The notes under the pieces were generated by a model. It made no database searches and was not told the DNA's origin. It saw only the letters and a program-made list of their open reading frames with translations. 64,000 nt of DNA from Pseudobdellovibrionaceae bacterium (GTDB taxonomy: Bacteria; Bdellovibrionota; Bdellovibrionia; Bdellovibrionales; UBA1609), in the NCBI GenBank assembly GCA_020635075.1, contig JACKAM010000001.1:2180726-2244725 (forward strand). Direction: 5' to 3'. Position numbers and translations under genes: made by a program. Shown here in pieces: positions 1 through 8,341 of the stretch (its first letter is position 1; every line of letters starts with the position of its first letter).

Positions 1-720
1 GCCATTATGCCTGTGTCCTTGTATGGACAACCGGCAGATATGGATGAGATCAATGCTCTTGCAAAGGCCAAAGGGCTTGTTGTCATTGAAGATGCCGCGC
101 AAAGTTTTGGCGCTCCCTATAAAATCAAGCGCAGCTGTGCCCTCTCTGATTTTGGGGCCACCAGTTTCTTCCCGGCAAAACCTCTTGGCTGTTACGGCGA
201 CGGTGGTGCGGTTTTTACCGACAATGACGAGTGGGCACAAACACTCATTTCGATCCGTAATCACGGTCAGACGGAGAGGTATTTTCACCCTATGGTGGGA
301 ATCAACGGCCGCCTGGACACGCTTCAGTGTGCGATCCTCATTGAAAAACTGAAGCGCTACGGGTGGGAGATTGAGCAGCGGGAGAGAGTGGCAAAATCTT
401 ACACCGAAGCTTTTAAAGATATGGACGTAAAAACTCCCGTGATCCGCTCTGACCGCCAGAGCGTTTGGGCCCAGTACACTCTTCGCGTAGCCAACCGCCC
501 AGAGTTTCAAAAGCGCATGACTGAGCTTGGAGTGCCAACTGCGGTCCACTACCCGACGACCATGGGGGAGCAACCGGCCTATCAGAAACTCTCAGTCATT
601 CATGACATTTCCCATGCCACCCAGGCGGCCAAGGAAGTGGTCAGCCTTCCCATGTACCCTGATATGTCATCTGAAATTCAACAACAGGTTGTTGAAGCGG
701 TCAGCAAAAGTCTGACTTAG
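1..720 (+). CDS. DegT/DnrJ/EryC1 (WbpE-like) sugar aminotransferase, 5' end outside window
   Basis: C-terminal part of a PLP-dependent nucleotide-sugar aminotransferase; the reading frame is open to the left edge. The motif VIEDAAQSFGA supplies the PLP-contacting Asp, and SFFPAKPLGCYGDGG holds the Schiff-base Lys. Further family signatures are RNHGQ, the NGRLDTLQCAIL segment and a C-terminal VPTAVHYP stretch. The combination SFFPxKPLGCYGDGG with HGQxxRY and GVPTAVHYP matches, from memory, WbpE-type transaminases that make UDP-2-acetamido-3-amino uronic acids for O-antigen, so a surface-polysaccharide role is likely. Genes to the right are not of this pathway, so it is the end of a cluster lying to the left. 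The exact sugar substrate is inferred. Confidence 0.9.
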   Translation, partial: AIMPVSLYGQPADMDEINALAKAKGLVVIEDAAQSFGAPYKIKRSCALSDFGATSFFPAKPLGCYGDGGAVFTDNDEWAQTLISIRNHGQTERYFHPMVGINGRLDTLQCAILIEKLKRYGWEIEQRERVAKSYTEAFKDMDVKTPVIRSDRQSVWAQYTLRVANRPEFQKRMTELGVPTAVHYPTTMGEQPAYQKLSVIHDISHATQAAKEVVSLPMYPDMSSEIQQQVVEAVSKSLT

Positions 721-876
721 GCCGTTTGATTATCAAGATTTGACCAGGGCCGGTAATTCCACGGCCCTCGCAGCGCTTCCAGTATTGGAACTCCCCCCTT
801 TCTCCCTATAGAATTCCCGCTCTTGGGGCAAAACCACACTTATTCAGACAGCTTCGGCTGAAGAAAGGAACTCTCT

Positions 877-2157
877 ATGTTGCGAAGTCTAATTGCGACT
901 GCCTGTTTGTCTCTGATTATGGCCGGATGGGCCCACGCCGATGTGATTGATCCCATTGGTGACGAAAACTTGGGCTACATCAAAGTGGACCTCCCGCCAA
1001 ACTCCACAGCGAACCCAGCCGGGATCAAGTTAGTGTTGATTCATAAATCCACCAACAAAGCAGAGGCGACTCTCAGTCTTGGAGTTTCCGCACGAGTTCT
1101 GAAAGGGACCAAGTGCCTACAGCTTAAAACCCCAAAATATACCCACAGCAACTGCTCCATTCAGGTCAAAGCCAAGGAGACGACGCAGGTCACTCTCGGC
1201 CATTTGACCGCTTATTTACGCCCCGAACTCTATCAAATCGGCTTTGGTGAATACCCTCACGTATTGAACAACCAGAAAGCCGGAACCAACTTGTTTAACA
1301 TGCCTGAGGACTTCAAGGACTTTGCTATCCCCGATGATCTGGTCTTTTCAGTAGACGTTCCCGGCAGCACAGAATCCTTCGGGTTCCTTCGGCGCGAGAG
1401 AGCTCTCGGCGAGGGCGAGATTGCTTCGATGGATTTGTCACCCTCGAACGAACCCCGCTCCTCCCTAACTTACTCCTTTGCCAAGCAGCCGGCATTTCCT
1501 GACGCTGAAATCCCCTGTAAATATCCAACAAAGGCTTTTCTGGTTGAGCGGGATGGCAAGTACCGAGCAAACATTGAGCGCAGCGGGATTTTTACCCCTC
1601 ATCCCTATGACTTTAGATCAAATGTTAAGAACATTGAGAATTGGAAAGTACTACCCATTGACTACAGTTCCAGCTATGGGATCCGCCAATACAGAAGCCT
1701 TCGCCCGGGTCAAACGATTCGCTACTACACGAAGCGCTCCACCGAAACTCAGTACGATCTGGTCATTAACAACATTCCACACCAGTTTCATTTGATGCCC
1801 GGACAGACTCTGTCAGTTGAGATGCCACGTCTCGATATCAACCACGTTTTGGTCACTCGTGAAGATGGCAGCACTTACTATCAGGCTGGCACCTATCGTG
1901 TTCAGTATCGTGATGACGAATCCAAAAAGTGGCAGGAGCTTAAGCTCACCCGCTACAATGGAAGTGCTACTAGCTGCGGATCGAGCTACGCTCAAATGTC
2001 AGACTTTCCCACTAAAACAGGCTTAGATGTTCCGCCTAAACTCTATCGTGTGACTGTGACCTACACCACTCGTGAGGGCTCTCAGCAGTATGTGACTGAA
2101 GTGGATATGCGCGGAGATACGCCAAACTCTAATTTAGTTGAGCCCGTTCTCTTCTAA
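877..2157 (+). CDS. secreted protein of unknown function
   Basis: 426-aa protein starting with a clear Sec signal peptide (LIATACLSLIMAGWAHA, cleavage near residue 22). A purine-rich AAAGGA lies about 9 nt before the ATG. The mature part looks like an all-beta exported protein: alternating hydrophobic strands, several Cys (CLQLKTPKYTHSNC, one pair in the middle, one near the end) that could form disulfides in the periplasm, and no catalytic motif I recognise. It stands alone, with a strong terminator directly after it. I do not recognise the family. Confidence 0.8.
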   Translation: MLRSLIATACLSLIMAGWAHADVIDPIGDENLGYIKVDLPPNSTANPAGIKLVLIHKSTNKAEATLSLGVSARVLKGTKCLQLKTPKYTHSNCSIQVKAKETTQVTLGHLTAYLRPELYQIGFGEYPHVLNNQKAGTNLFNMPEDFKDFAIPDDLVFSVDVPGSTESFGFLRRERALGEGEIASMDLSPSNEPRSSLTYSFAKQPAFPDAEIPCKYPTKAFLVERDGKYRANIERSGIFTPHPYDFRSNVKNIENWKVLPIDYSSSYGIRQYRSLRPGQTIRYYTKRSTETQYDLVINNIPHQFHLMPGQTLSVEMPRLDINHVLVTREDGSTYYQAGTYRVQYRDDESKKWQELKLTRYNGSATSCGSSYAQMSDFPTKTGLDVPPKLYRVTVTYTTREGSQQYVTEVDMRGDTPNSNLVEPVLF

Positions 2158-2185
2158 AAAATCAAAATGACCGTTGATACCTTTG

Positions 2186-2218
2186 CGCCACATTTTTCCA
2201 AATGTGGCGTTTTTTTTT
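2186..2218 (+). terminator. rho-independent terminator after the secreted protein gene
   Basis: Perfect 10-bp stem CGCCACATTT / AAATGTGGCG with a 4-nt loop (TTCC), followed by nine T residues. It begins 28 bp after the stop at 2157. Confidence 0.93.
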
Positions 2219-2230
2219 GGAACTGCGAGA

Positions 2231-2398
2231 TGAAATCCCGACAACGAAGTAGATGAGCCCTTTTCACCTATCACATCATTAGGCCGGTCAAAAGGGTTCA
2301 GATACGAGGCGGAGGGGTTTCAGCGAGAGGAATCGTACTAAGATGTACGTTGGAGCGAGGTGAAATCCCGACAACGAAGTAGATGAGCCCTTTTCACC
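2231..2398. repeat. 38-bp exact direct repeat (2231-2268 and 2361-2398)
   Basis: The same 38 bases, starting TGAAATCCCGACAACG and ending AGCCCTTTTCACC, occur twice 130 bp apart between the terminator at 2186 and the convergent gene ending at 2405. The second copy is the right arm of the long palindrome at 2281-2403. The first is a solitary arm, as if left by a partial duplication. Confidence 0.9.
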
Positions 2399-2403
2399 GG
2401 CCT
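2281..2403. repeat. long imperfect palindrome, ~59-bp arms, 6-nt loop
   Basis: Left arm 2281-2338 starts AGGCCGGTCAAAAGGG and ends CGTAC; right arm 2345-2403 starts GTACG and ends CCCTTTTCACCGGCCT. The outer ~16 bp and inner 5 bp pair almost perfectly and the middle pairs with interruptions; the loop is TAAGAT. Transcribed from either strand it would fold into one long hairpin between two convergent genes. It could be an intergenic repeat element, a bidirectional transcription barrier or a structured RNA; the sequence alone does not decide. Confidence 0.75.
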
Positions 2404-2404
2404 A

Positions 2405-2977
2405 TCATGTTTTGCTGGAAACTAAGTAGAAGGTCAGGCTGACGAAAAACAAGGCCATTCCGCCGAAAGCAAATGTGAGAAGATTTTCCCAACCACCAAA
2501 GCCCGCCTCATGGAGCACCCAATATCCTAGGACTATAAAGACACCGAGAACAAAGAAGAGATTTTGCTTCCACAGGCCGTAACGGTACACGATCTTGCGG
2601 TCGACTTCTTCCTGATTGCCACCTTGAAGCAGAGCAAAGGAAGGATACTTGTCCCGCCAAAAGGCGAATTCATCGGGGGGCGGTTCATGACCTGGATTGC
2701 GCATGGACTTCCACAGGGACTCATGTCCTGCGGCCTGTCTCACTCCATTGCGTAATGGAGATGTGCCCAAAAACAAATAGGCCGTTCGGCCTCTTTCGCC
2801 GTAGGGCCCTTCGACCCAAAAACTGTGACTGCCTTCTTCGCGAAATAAGCGAAAGGCGTAGCCATTTCGGCGCTTCACCGCCAGCTGGTTTAGGCGGATT
2901 CCTTTTTGACGGATATAGGCGAGGGAGTAGGCCTTTCCCTCTTCAAAGTCAGATTGTACCCAAGAAGCTCGTGACAT
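2405..2977 (-). CDS. predicted membrane protein with two C-terminal helices, unknown function
   Basis: 190 aa. The first ~130 residues are soluble, basic and aromatic-rich. They are followed by two hydrophobic segments near the C-terminus (LFFVLGVFIVLGYWVLHEAG and LLTFAFGGMALFFVSLTFYLV), so the protein is probably anchored in the inner membrane by a C-terminal hairpin with the N-terminal domain in the cytoplasm. A GAGG lies just before the ATG, closer than usual. It is convergent with the gene ending at 2157. No family recognised. Confidence 0.65.
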   Translation of the reverse strand: MSRASWVQSDFEEGKAYSLAYIRQKGIRLNQLAVKRRNGYAFRLFREEGSHSFWVEGPYGERGRTAYLFLGTSPLRNGVRQAAGHESLWKSMRNPGHEPPPDEFAFWRDKYPSFALLQGGNQEEVDRKIVYRYGLWKQNLFFVLGVFIVLGYWVLHEAGFGGWENLLTFAFGGMALFFVSLTFYLVSSKT

Positions 2978-3135
2978 GCCTCAAAATGGAGCAATCCAGG
3001 GGCCAAACCAATTCACTCTCATCTCAAAACAGCCTTAATCTCAGGGGGTTACCCTGTCTACGGCCTAGTCATGTGTGAGGATGAAATGGCCCTCCTGTGC
3101 CTTTTTGGGCGCCTGTCAGCCCCGCCTAATACCAC

Positions 3136-3149
3136 ATCAAGTACTTGAT
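3136..3149. promoter_or_regulatory. 14-bp perfect palindrome before the GDG-repeat gene
   Basis: ATCAAGTACTTGAT is a perfect inverted repeat 97 bp upstream of the ATG at 3246. A TATAAT box at 3161-3166 follows in an AT-rich patch. It could be an operator at the promoter of the downstream gene; no -35 box is convincing at the right distance. Confidence 0.4.
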
Positions 3150-3245
3150 ATTACTATTATTATAATTTTGACATCATGCATCACTGATGATAAAAGGAGC
3201 GGTCGAAATAGAACAAAACTACCTAACCCGATCCCCGAGGTTTTC

Positions 3246-5228
3246 ATGTCACGTAGTCTGACCCTGACGGCCCTAGGTGCCCTGGCTATATCCCTTTTTC
3301 TTGTTTTCTCAACCCAAGCCCATGCCCGAGACATTCACTATGATGTCTCTGGAAAAGCTGGAAGCGACGGCCGTGATGGCGGCGACGGATATAGTGGCTC
3401 GGACGGGAGCGATGGTACTGATGGCTCAGATGGCACATCTGCTGGTTCATTAGATATTGAAATTGGATTTGTTCCCGGAACCAATGGTCAGCAGGTTTTT
3501 GTTCGCGGCCGGGCCAAGAAAACTCCCCAGTCTGGGTGGAGTCAAATCAACGACGTCTACCCAACCGAAGAAATTGGCAAAATCGCCTTCACAGCTGACG
3601 GGGGCAAGGGCGGTGATGGCGGTAAAGGTGGAGACGGAGGCGATGGATCTGACGGCCGCGATGGTAGTGATGGTAGCTCCTTCGGTTTTAACCTTGATGG
3701 CGACGACGGCTCCGACGGCGAAGACGGTGGTGACGGGGGTAATGGTGGCGATGGTGGAAATGCTGGTGATGCAGGCGTTATTGTTGTTCGCTTGTCAAAA
3801 GGCTCTGAACTCTTGATTCCTCACATCTACGTGAGTGCCGTACCCGGCAAGGCTGGCCAGGGTGGAAGTGGCGGTGATGGCGGCCGGGGCGGTGATGGTG
3901 GTCGTGGAGGCAGTGCTGGCTGTGACTACGCTGGTACCAGTCTGGATATAACCCCAAGACTTGGCCACTGTGGCTCCTCTGGATCGAGCGGCTCTGATGG
4001 GCGCAGTGGCTCTTCTGGAAGCAGCGGACGTGACGGTTCATCAGGCCGAGCGGGATCTGCAGACTTTGTAACTGCTGATGGCGGCCCCACCAATCGCCGC
4101 TATGTTTTGGGGATTGTTTCCATGGATGCCGTGGAAGCATTTGCGGACGGAATATACGAAGCTCATGAACAAGTAGAAATCCGCAGCCTCACCATCATCA
4201 ATCGAGGCAATGGCCCCGTCCCCAGCGCTCGATATAGCTTTGGCTTTAGAGACGGAAAATTCTACCAAATTGACATGCCTCAGTTTGCGCCTGGCGAAAC
4301 CAAGGAGGTTCCTCTCAACCCTCCGATGAAGTTTGTAGCAGCTCGCCTGTCTTCCGGGCTTCCAGTTGCTCTGTTCTTAAATCACCTTCGCACACCTCTT
4401 GGAGCGTCACCCGAGATCTCCTCGCGAGTGCCTATCGATAGTGGAAGAATTAATGGCCCCATTCTAACGTCATCAAATTCTCAAGGCACAGTTCGCCTTT
4501 CAGTGGCAAACATTAGCCGCATGAGCTACGGGATCGACGGAGAAGCCAAAAGGGCCGTGAGAGTGCGTCTAAAAACTGATGCCTCGAAAAAAGATCAATT
4601 CAAATTCCAAGTAAACGACAAATGGTATGATGGGACCGAAGAAGCTTTGGTGGATATCAAACACATCCCGGCAGGGGATTCCACCACATTGGAGATTCCC
4701 GTCAAGGCCGGAGACCTCCTTAAATTGGGATCACAAGTGACTATTCAAGCCGAAGTCTATCTACAAAACGATCAGCGCATGGATCTCCTGGGAGCGATGA
4801 AGTCCACTATCCCCTTTACTCTCGATCCTGCCGCTCAGATCAACTTCTATCAAGTGGTGAAGTCCTTTGGACTTTACTGCAATTTCCCCGAGAGAACAAT
4901 CAGTGGCCACACACTATCCAAGCTATGGATCAAGAAGGCCGCCAATTCCAATAAGGTGACCATTCAGTATGATCTCAGAGTGAGTTTTACCAAATCACCT
5001 GTTTATGAGGTGGAATTGGATTCGATTGGCTTCATTCTACACAAGCTCATGACGGAGCAAAAGCTTTCGCAAAAAGATGTTCAGCAAGTCCTCAACGAAG
5101 TCATTGAGCCCAAGACCCATAGACGTAGATGGTATTCTGACGAAGGATACAACTCCACCTGGGACCTTGATGAATGTAAACCAAAGGCTAAGTCTGAATC
5201 AGATCCCATCATGCCAATGGGAGCCTAA
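3246..5228 (+). CDS. secreted collagen-like GDG/GSDG-repeat protein
   Basis: 660 aa from the ATG at 3246, which has GAGG 5 nt upstream and opens on a good signal peptide (LALGALAISLFLVF-type core ending AHA near residue 26); longer in-frame extensions upstream lack these. Residues ~35-70, ~120-185 and ~205-265 are low-complexity runs of GDG, GSDG, GRDG and GGDGG, resembling collagen-like or Ca-binding Gly/Asp tracts, interrupted by ordinary segments. A CDYAG...GHCGSSGS stretch offers a Cys pair. From about residue 290 the protein is non-repetitive and probably beta-rich. It is likely a surface or envelope protein; function is inferred only from composition. The repeats could vary in number between strains. 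Confidence 0.82.
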   Translation: MSRSLTLTALGALAISLFLVFSTQAHARDIHYDVSGKAGSDGRDGGDGYSGSDGSDGTDGSDGTSAGSLDIEIGFVPGTNGQQVFVRGRAKKTPQSGWSQINDVYPTEEIGKIAFTADGGKGGDGGKGGDGGDGSDGRDGSDGSSFGFNLDGDDGSDGEDGGDGGNGGDGGNAGDAGVIVVRLSKGSELLIPHIYVSAVPGKAGQGGSGGDGGRGGDGGRGGSAGCDYAGTSLDITPRLGHCGSSGSSGSDGRSGSSGSSGRDGSSGRAGSADFVTADGGPTNRRYVLGIVSMDAVEAFADGIYEAHEQVEIRSLTIINRGNGPVPSARYSFGFRDGKFYQIDMPQFAPGETKEVPLNPPMKFVAARLSSGLPVALFLNHLRTPLGASPEISSRVPIDSGRINGPILTSSNSQGTVRLSVANISRMSYGIDGEAKRAVRVRLKTDASKKDQFKFQVNDKWYDGTEEALVDIKHIPAGDSTTLEIPVKAGDLLKLGSQVTIQAEVYLQNDQRMDLLGAMKSTIPFTLDPAAQINFYQVVKSFGLYCNFPERTISGHTLSKLWIKKAANSNKVTIQYDLRVSFTKSPVYEVELDSIGFILHKLMTEQKLSQKDVQQVLNEVIEPKTHRRRWYSDEGYNSTWDLDECKPKAKSESDPIMPMGA

Positions 5229-5234
5229 AGGAAT

Positions 5235-6077
5235 TTACTGAAGGGCCTGAAGCCCTTCAGTCACTCTCGCTAAGAGAAAGCGACTTCTCTTTGTCATCAG
5301 ATTTCTTTGCCCATCGACCTCTGCCAGGTGGGCCGCAGACTTCAATGCTTCAGGGAGCAGCTCCGCTGAGGGAGCATGTACTTTGGGCTCGGCCGGCTCA
5401 CCCAAGAGTCGACGAAAGCTAAGAACCTCATAAACCACAAAGAGCCCATGATAAGCCAGGTGAAAGGGGCGAGGCCGCTTGAGAATAGCCGAATAGACCT
5501 GGGAATCAGAAAGTACAAGAGCGTCCCAATTATCAAAGTGCATTTCCAAATAGGCATCAAGAAATAACAACTGGTGAGTGAGTTCATGAAGCAAAAACTC
5601 CTGCCAGTCCTTACCTTCCCAATGCTCATTCTCCCCCACCCAAATCACGCCAAGAGCCGAGGCCAGAGAACCTCCTCCATAACCTTCGCTAGCTTGAAAG
5701 AACAATGTGTGTACAACGACATCAAAGATCTTGGCCAAATCAGGCTCAAGGACCTTCCAGCCACTCAAGGAACGAATAATCTTACTTTCAATCTGATTTT
5801 GAATCCGCGGCTCCATGGGACGGGCTTTGAGCGCCTCAAAATTCCCACCATTTTCCTTGCTGTACAGATTGAGTAAGGCTTTGGTGCGAGCCTCATCGGT
5901 GCAAAACAAGGGAAGGTCTGCCTCTGGCAGAGGATTGTCCAGCTGGACCATGCGATAAAAGTCGACCAGGTCTCTGCGGAGACTGGTCTGTGAATCCCAA
6001 CTTGATCGTTCATGGGGCATCTCCGCCAGTCGGGAAATGACCTTCCAGACTGCCTCTTTGCCCATTAGAAAATACAC
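5235..6077 (-). CDS. HExxH-motif protein, possibly related to aKG-HExxH-type peptide beta-hydroxylases
   Basis: 280 aa from GTG at 6077, chosen because GGGAGAG lies 5 nt upstream; ATG at 6065 and TTG at 6131 are alternatives. The key segment FLLHELTHQLLFLDAYLEMH carries HExxH, followed ~25 residues later by RPRPFHLAYHGLF. HExxH plus a downstream RPRP...HG stretch is, from memory, the pattern of the HEXXH-motif family now described as alpha-ketoglutarate-dependent peptide beta-hydroxylases; a zinc protease is the other reading. No signal peptide is clear. It is convergent with the GDG-repeat gene, 6 bp away. The family assignment is an inference from two motifs. Confidence 0.6.
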   Translation of the reverse strand: MYFLMGKEAVWKVISRLAEMPHERSSWDSQTSLRRDLVDFYRMVQLDNPLPEADLPLFCTDEARTKALLNLYSKENGGNFEALKARPMEPRIQNQIESKIIRSLSGWKVLEPDLAKIFDVVVHTLFFQASEGYGGGSLASALGVIWVGENEHWEGKDWQEFLLHELTHQLLFLDAYLEMHFDNWDALVLSDSQVYSAILKRPRPFHLAYHGLFVVYEVLSFRRLLGEPAEPKVHAPSAELLPEALKSAAHLAEVDGQRNLMTKRSRFLLARVTEGLQALQ

Positions 6078-6187
6078 TGCAACTCTCCCTCTAAATCCTA
6101 GAAGGGCAATGTAGATCAGAATCACAGTCAATAAAACTAATTTATTGAGGTGGGGCAGGATTTCCCGCCATTTACTTTGATGCGTCG

Positions 6188-8173
6188 TTACTTACAATCG
6201 TAAAGCCGCTTCATTTTGCAGAGAACTTTCACGCGGTTCGAGACCCGCTGGAAAATATCCTCGTGGGGCTGGCCGATCTCGGACTTGCCGGTATTCAATC
6301 CTGCAAGACCACGGCGTTTTGGGTCTTTTTCTCCTCCAGGGAGATATTTCTTAAGGTTGAACTTATTAAAGGGGTTCGCATCCCTCTTGCCGCCACCGAG
6401 GCTTGATGGTCCGCGATAGCCGCCGCGAGAGTCCACAGGGACTCCACTTACAGAATAACCGCCGCCACCACCAACACCTTTTAAGATGTCAGTATCGTAG
6501 CCGCCACCTTGACCGCCACCACCTTGGCCTCCGCCACCGAAGGGAAAGCCCCCTCCGCCGCCACCTGAGCCACCGGTAAAGCCGCCACCGTTTTGTGGAA
6601 CTGCATTGGCTCTCGCGGCCTGTCCCATGCCGTCACCAAAAACAGCGTTTTGTTTTTGTGCATCAACAGTCGGAACATTCAAGTCACTGCCATCTACTTT
6701 GCGTGTTCCAAAGTCCGCCTGGCTAAACCCACTGCCACTTCCCCGATTGACCTGTTGGCCACCGTTTAAGCCTCGGCAAAGTGGATCGTACTGGGCCGCT
6801 GGTCCACGACACTTCACACAAATGGGATTAGACGCATTCACCGGATCATTACAGTCGCCGTTAAAGACTGGCTGCTGGTCAATATCAGGAAAGCCTGTGT
6901 TTTGTGCCGTAGCGGCCTTCTCACACATCTCGGCAAACTTACTGGCCGCGGCACTTTGTACGGCCTGCTGGCCCATAGCGGCCACATTGGCATTGTAGCT
7001 GGTACAGCGCTCACGACGACCGTTTGCTGTCGCCAGCACTGATTGATAGTTGCTCTTCCAACTGGCAGGACAGCGCTGGCCCTGGCCATTGTTTTGGCGC
7101 CAAACGGTTTCTAGATTGTCACAGTCGCGAAGAACTTGTTTGTATTTGTTTTCCACTTGTTCACAACGATCTTCACAGGTGCCCTTTTCAGTAAAACACT
7201 TAGCACCTAAGGCCGTGTTGGCCACGGCTCCACCTTGACCAAGAGCTTTCATCAGTTGGCAGTTTTTGGCAATGCCATCGGGATCATTGCCGTTACCACT
7301 CATGGCATAAATGCCAAGTGCACCCATTGCTAGTGAGCCAACTGCAGCCACTGAGCCTGCACTCGGACCACTCAGGCCTGAAACACATTGAATGGGATCA
7401 TTACAACAAATCCGCGCTTTGTTCTGCGAGTCTTCACAGTAGTCTCGGTCACTATTGACTTCAGCTTCCTGGGGAAATCCCGCCGGAGGACCTTCGCCCA
7501 CCTGCTGCTGCCCGTTCTCCTGATCTTCAGGGTTTTGCGCCTGACTGGTCGCTGGACGCCCATCGGCTCCACACTTAGGAATTCCTGTTTGCTGAAGAGC
7601 CGTGTTGCCCTCTGGATAACATGTGGGCTTTCCATCAGCATCACACAGTGGGGACGCCGCACCCGCCTGCCTCACATCGTTCACACATCCTGCCGCTGCT
7701 CCCGCGCCCGGATTGGCTGGATCCGTTTTTGCCGGATCCGCCGTCCGAGCTGCCGTGGCAGGTCGACCATTTCCATTTTTCTGATCAAGAGCCGCATCGC
7801 AAGCCACGCCAGGTTCACAACTCTCCGAATTGCCAACGCCTAGAGTCTCTCTTGTCGGAGAGCTCGCCTCTGGCCAGAACTCCCATTCTCCTGGGCAATT
7901 GCCGACACCGAGTCGAGACTCACAAGGCCCAACTGTGGAACGGTAGTAATTCACATTATGGTCGGTCAGGCGAAACATAGACTGACTGCCCCCTTGGTTC
8001 CTGTCTTCTAGGGAGTCCGTCCGCACACACCACATTTCGCCTGAACTATCTGCTGCCTGACTAAACCCATTTGGGCAGGTGGCCGCTCCAGCAAAATCCG
8101 TGATCAAAAATAAAGCGGCAAGAAAGGTAAGAAATCGAAACCCGCGACAAGTCAGGTCCATAGAAAAAAACAT
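6188..8173 (-). CDS. Gly-rich secreted protein, family copy 1 (unit 1)
   Basis: 661 aa, start ATG 8173 with AAGGGTGGGA 6 nt upstream as in its three paralogues. Order: signal peptide (FLTFLAALFLITDFAGAA), a Cys-containing N-terminal domain unlike that of the other copies, the shared block beginning CVNDVRQA, a Cys-rich part (DYCEDSQNKARICCNDP), one hydrophobic stretch (SVAAVGSLAMGALGIYAM), more Cys pairs (ICVKCRGPAAQYDPLCRG), a Gly tract around residues 530-590 and an invariant tail ending VLCKMKRLYDCK. Paralogues are at 19.4, 32.3 and 38.8 kb. Each sits directly downstream of a trypsin-like protease gene on the same strand, suggesting the protease acts on it or both serve one exported system. 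I know no named family for it. Confidence 0.85.
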   Translation of the reverse strand: MFFSMDLTCRGFRFLTFLAALFLITDFAGAATCPNGFSQAADSSGEMWCVRTDSLEDRNQGGSQSMFRLTDHNVNYYRSTVGPCESRLGVGNCPGEWEFWPEASSPTRETLGVGNSESCEPGVACDAALDQKNGNGRPATAARTADPAKTDPANPGAGAAAGCVNDVRQAGAASPLCDADGKPTCYPEGNTALQQTGIPKCGADGRPATSQAQNPEDQENGQQQVGEGPPAGFPQEAEVNSDRDYCEDSQNKARICCNDPIQCVSGLSGPSAGSVAAVGSLAMGALGIYAMSGNGNDPDGIAKNCQLMKALGQGGAVANTALGAKCFTEKGTCEDRCEQVENKYKQVLRDCDNLETVWRQNNGQGQRCPASWKSNYQSVLATANGRRERCTSYNANVAAMGQQAVQSAAASKFAEMCEKAATAQNTGFPDIDQQPVFNGDCNDPVNASNPICVKCRGPAAQYDPLCRGLNGGQQVNRGSGSGFSQADFGTRKVDGSDLNVPTVDAQKQNAVFGDGMGQAARANAVPQNGGGFTGGSGGGGGGFPFGGGGQGGGGQGGGYDTDILKGVGGGGGYSVSGVPVDSRGGYRGPSSLGGGKRDANPFNKFNLKKYLPGGEKDPKRRGLAGLNTGKSEIGQPHEDIFQRVSNRVKVLCKMKRLYDCK

Positions 8174-8236
8174 AAGCTATCCCACCCTTAACGTATTTTG
8201 GGCCAAGCTCTATATTGAGCCCGCCAGCCAAAACAC

Positions 8237-8264
8237 TTATCGACAGAATAGACGCCTCACTTTA
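8237..8264 (-). promoter_or_regulatory. shared promoter-like element of Gly-rich gene 1
   Basis: On the minus strand: TAAA, 16 nt, GTCGATAA, ending 64 bp before the start codon. The same two boxes with the same 16-nt spacing precede all four Gly-rich genes although the inner bases differ here, which argues for function. It resembles flagellar sigma-28 promoters (TAAA-N15-GCCGATAA) but with one extra spacer base. Confidence 0.5.
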
Positions 8265-8341
8265 GGACAAAAGTCCTGAAAAGAGACTGTGTAAGTGGCT
8301 GAATTTACTTAAAGATTGTCCTGGCCTGAAACAGCACTCGG

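Noticed and set aside
3778..4140. His-rich antisense frame under the GDG-repeat gene
   Set aside because: Composition is the mirror of GGT/GAT-type repeats in the sense gene.
5238..5260. CTGAAGGGC stem-loop as a terminator
   Set aside because: It overlaps the 3' end of the minus-strand gene and lacks a T run on either side.
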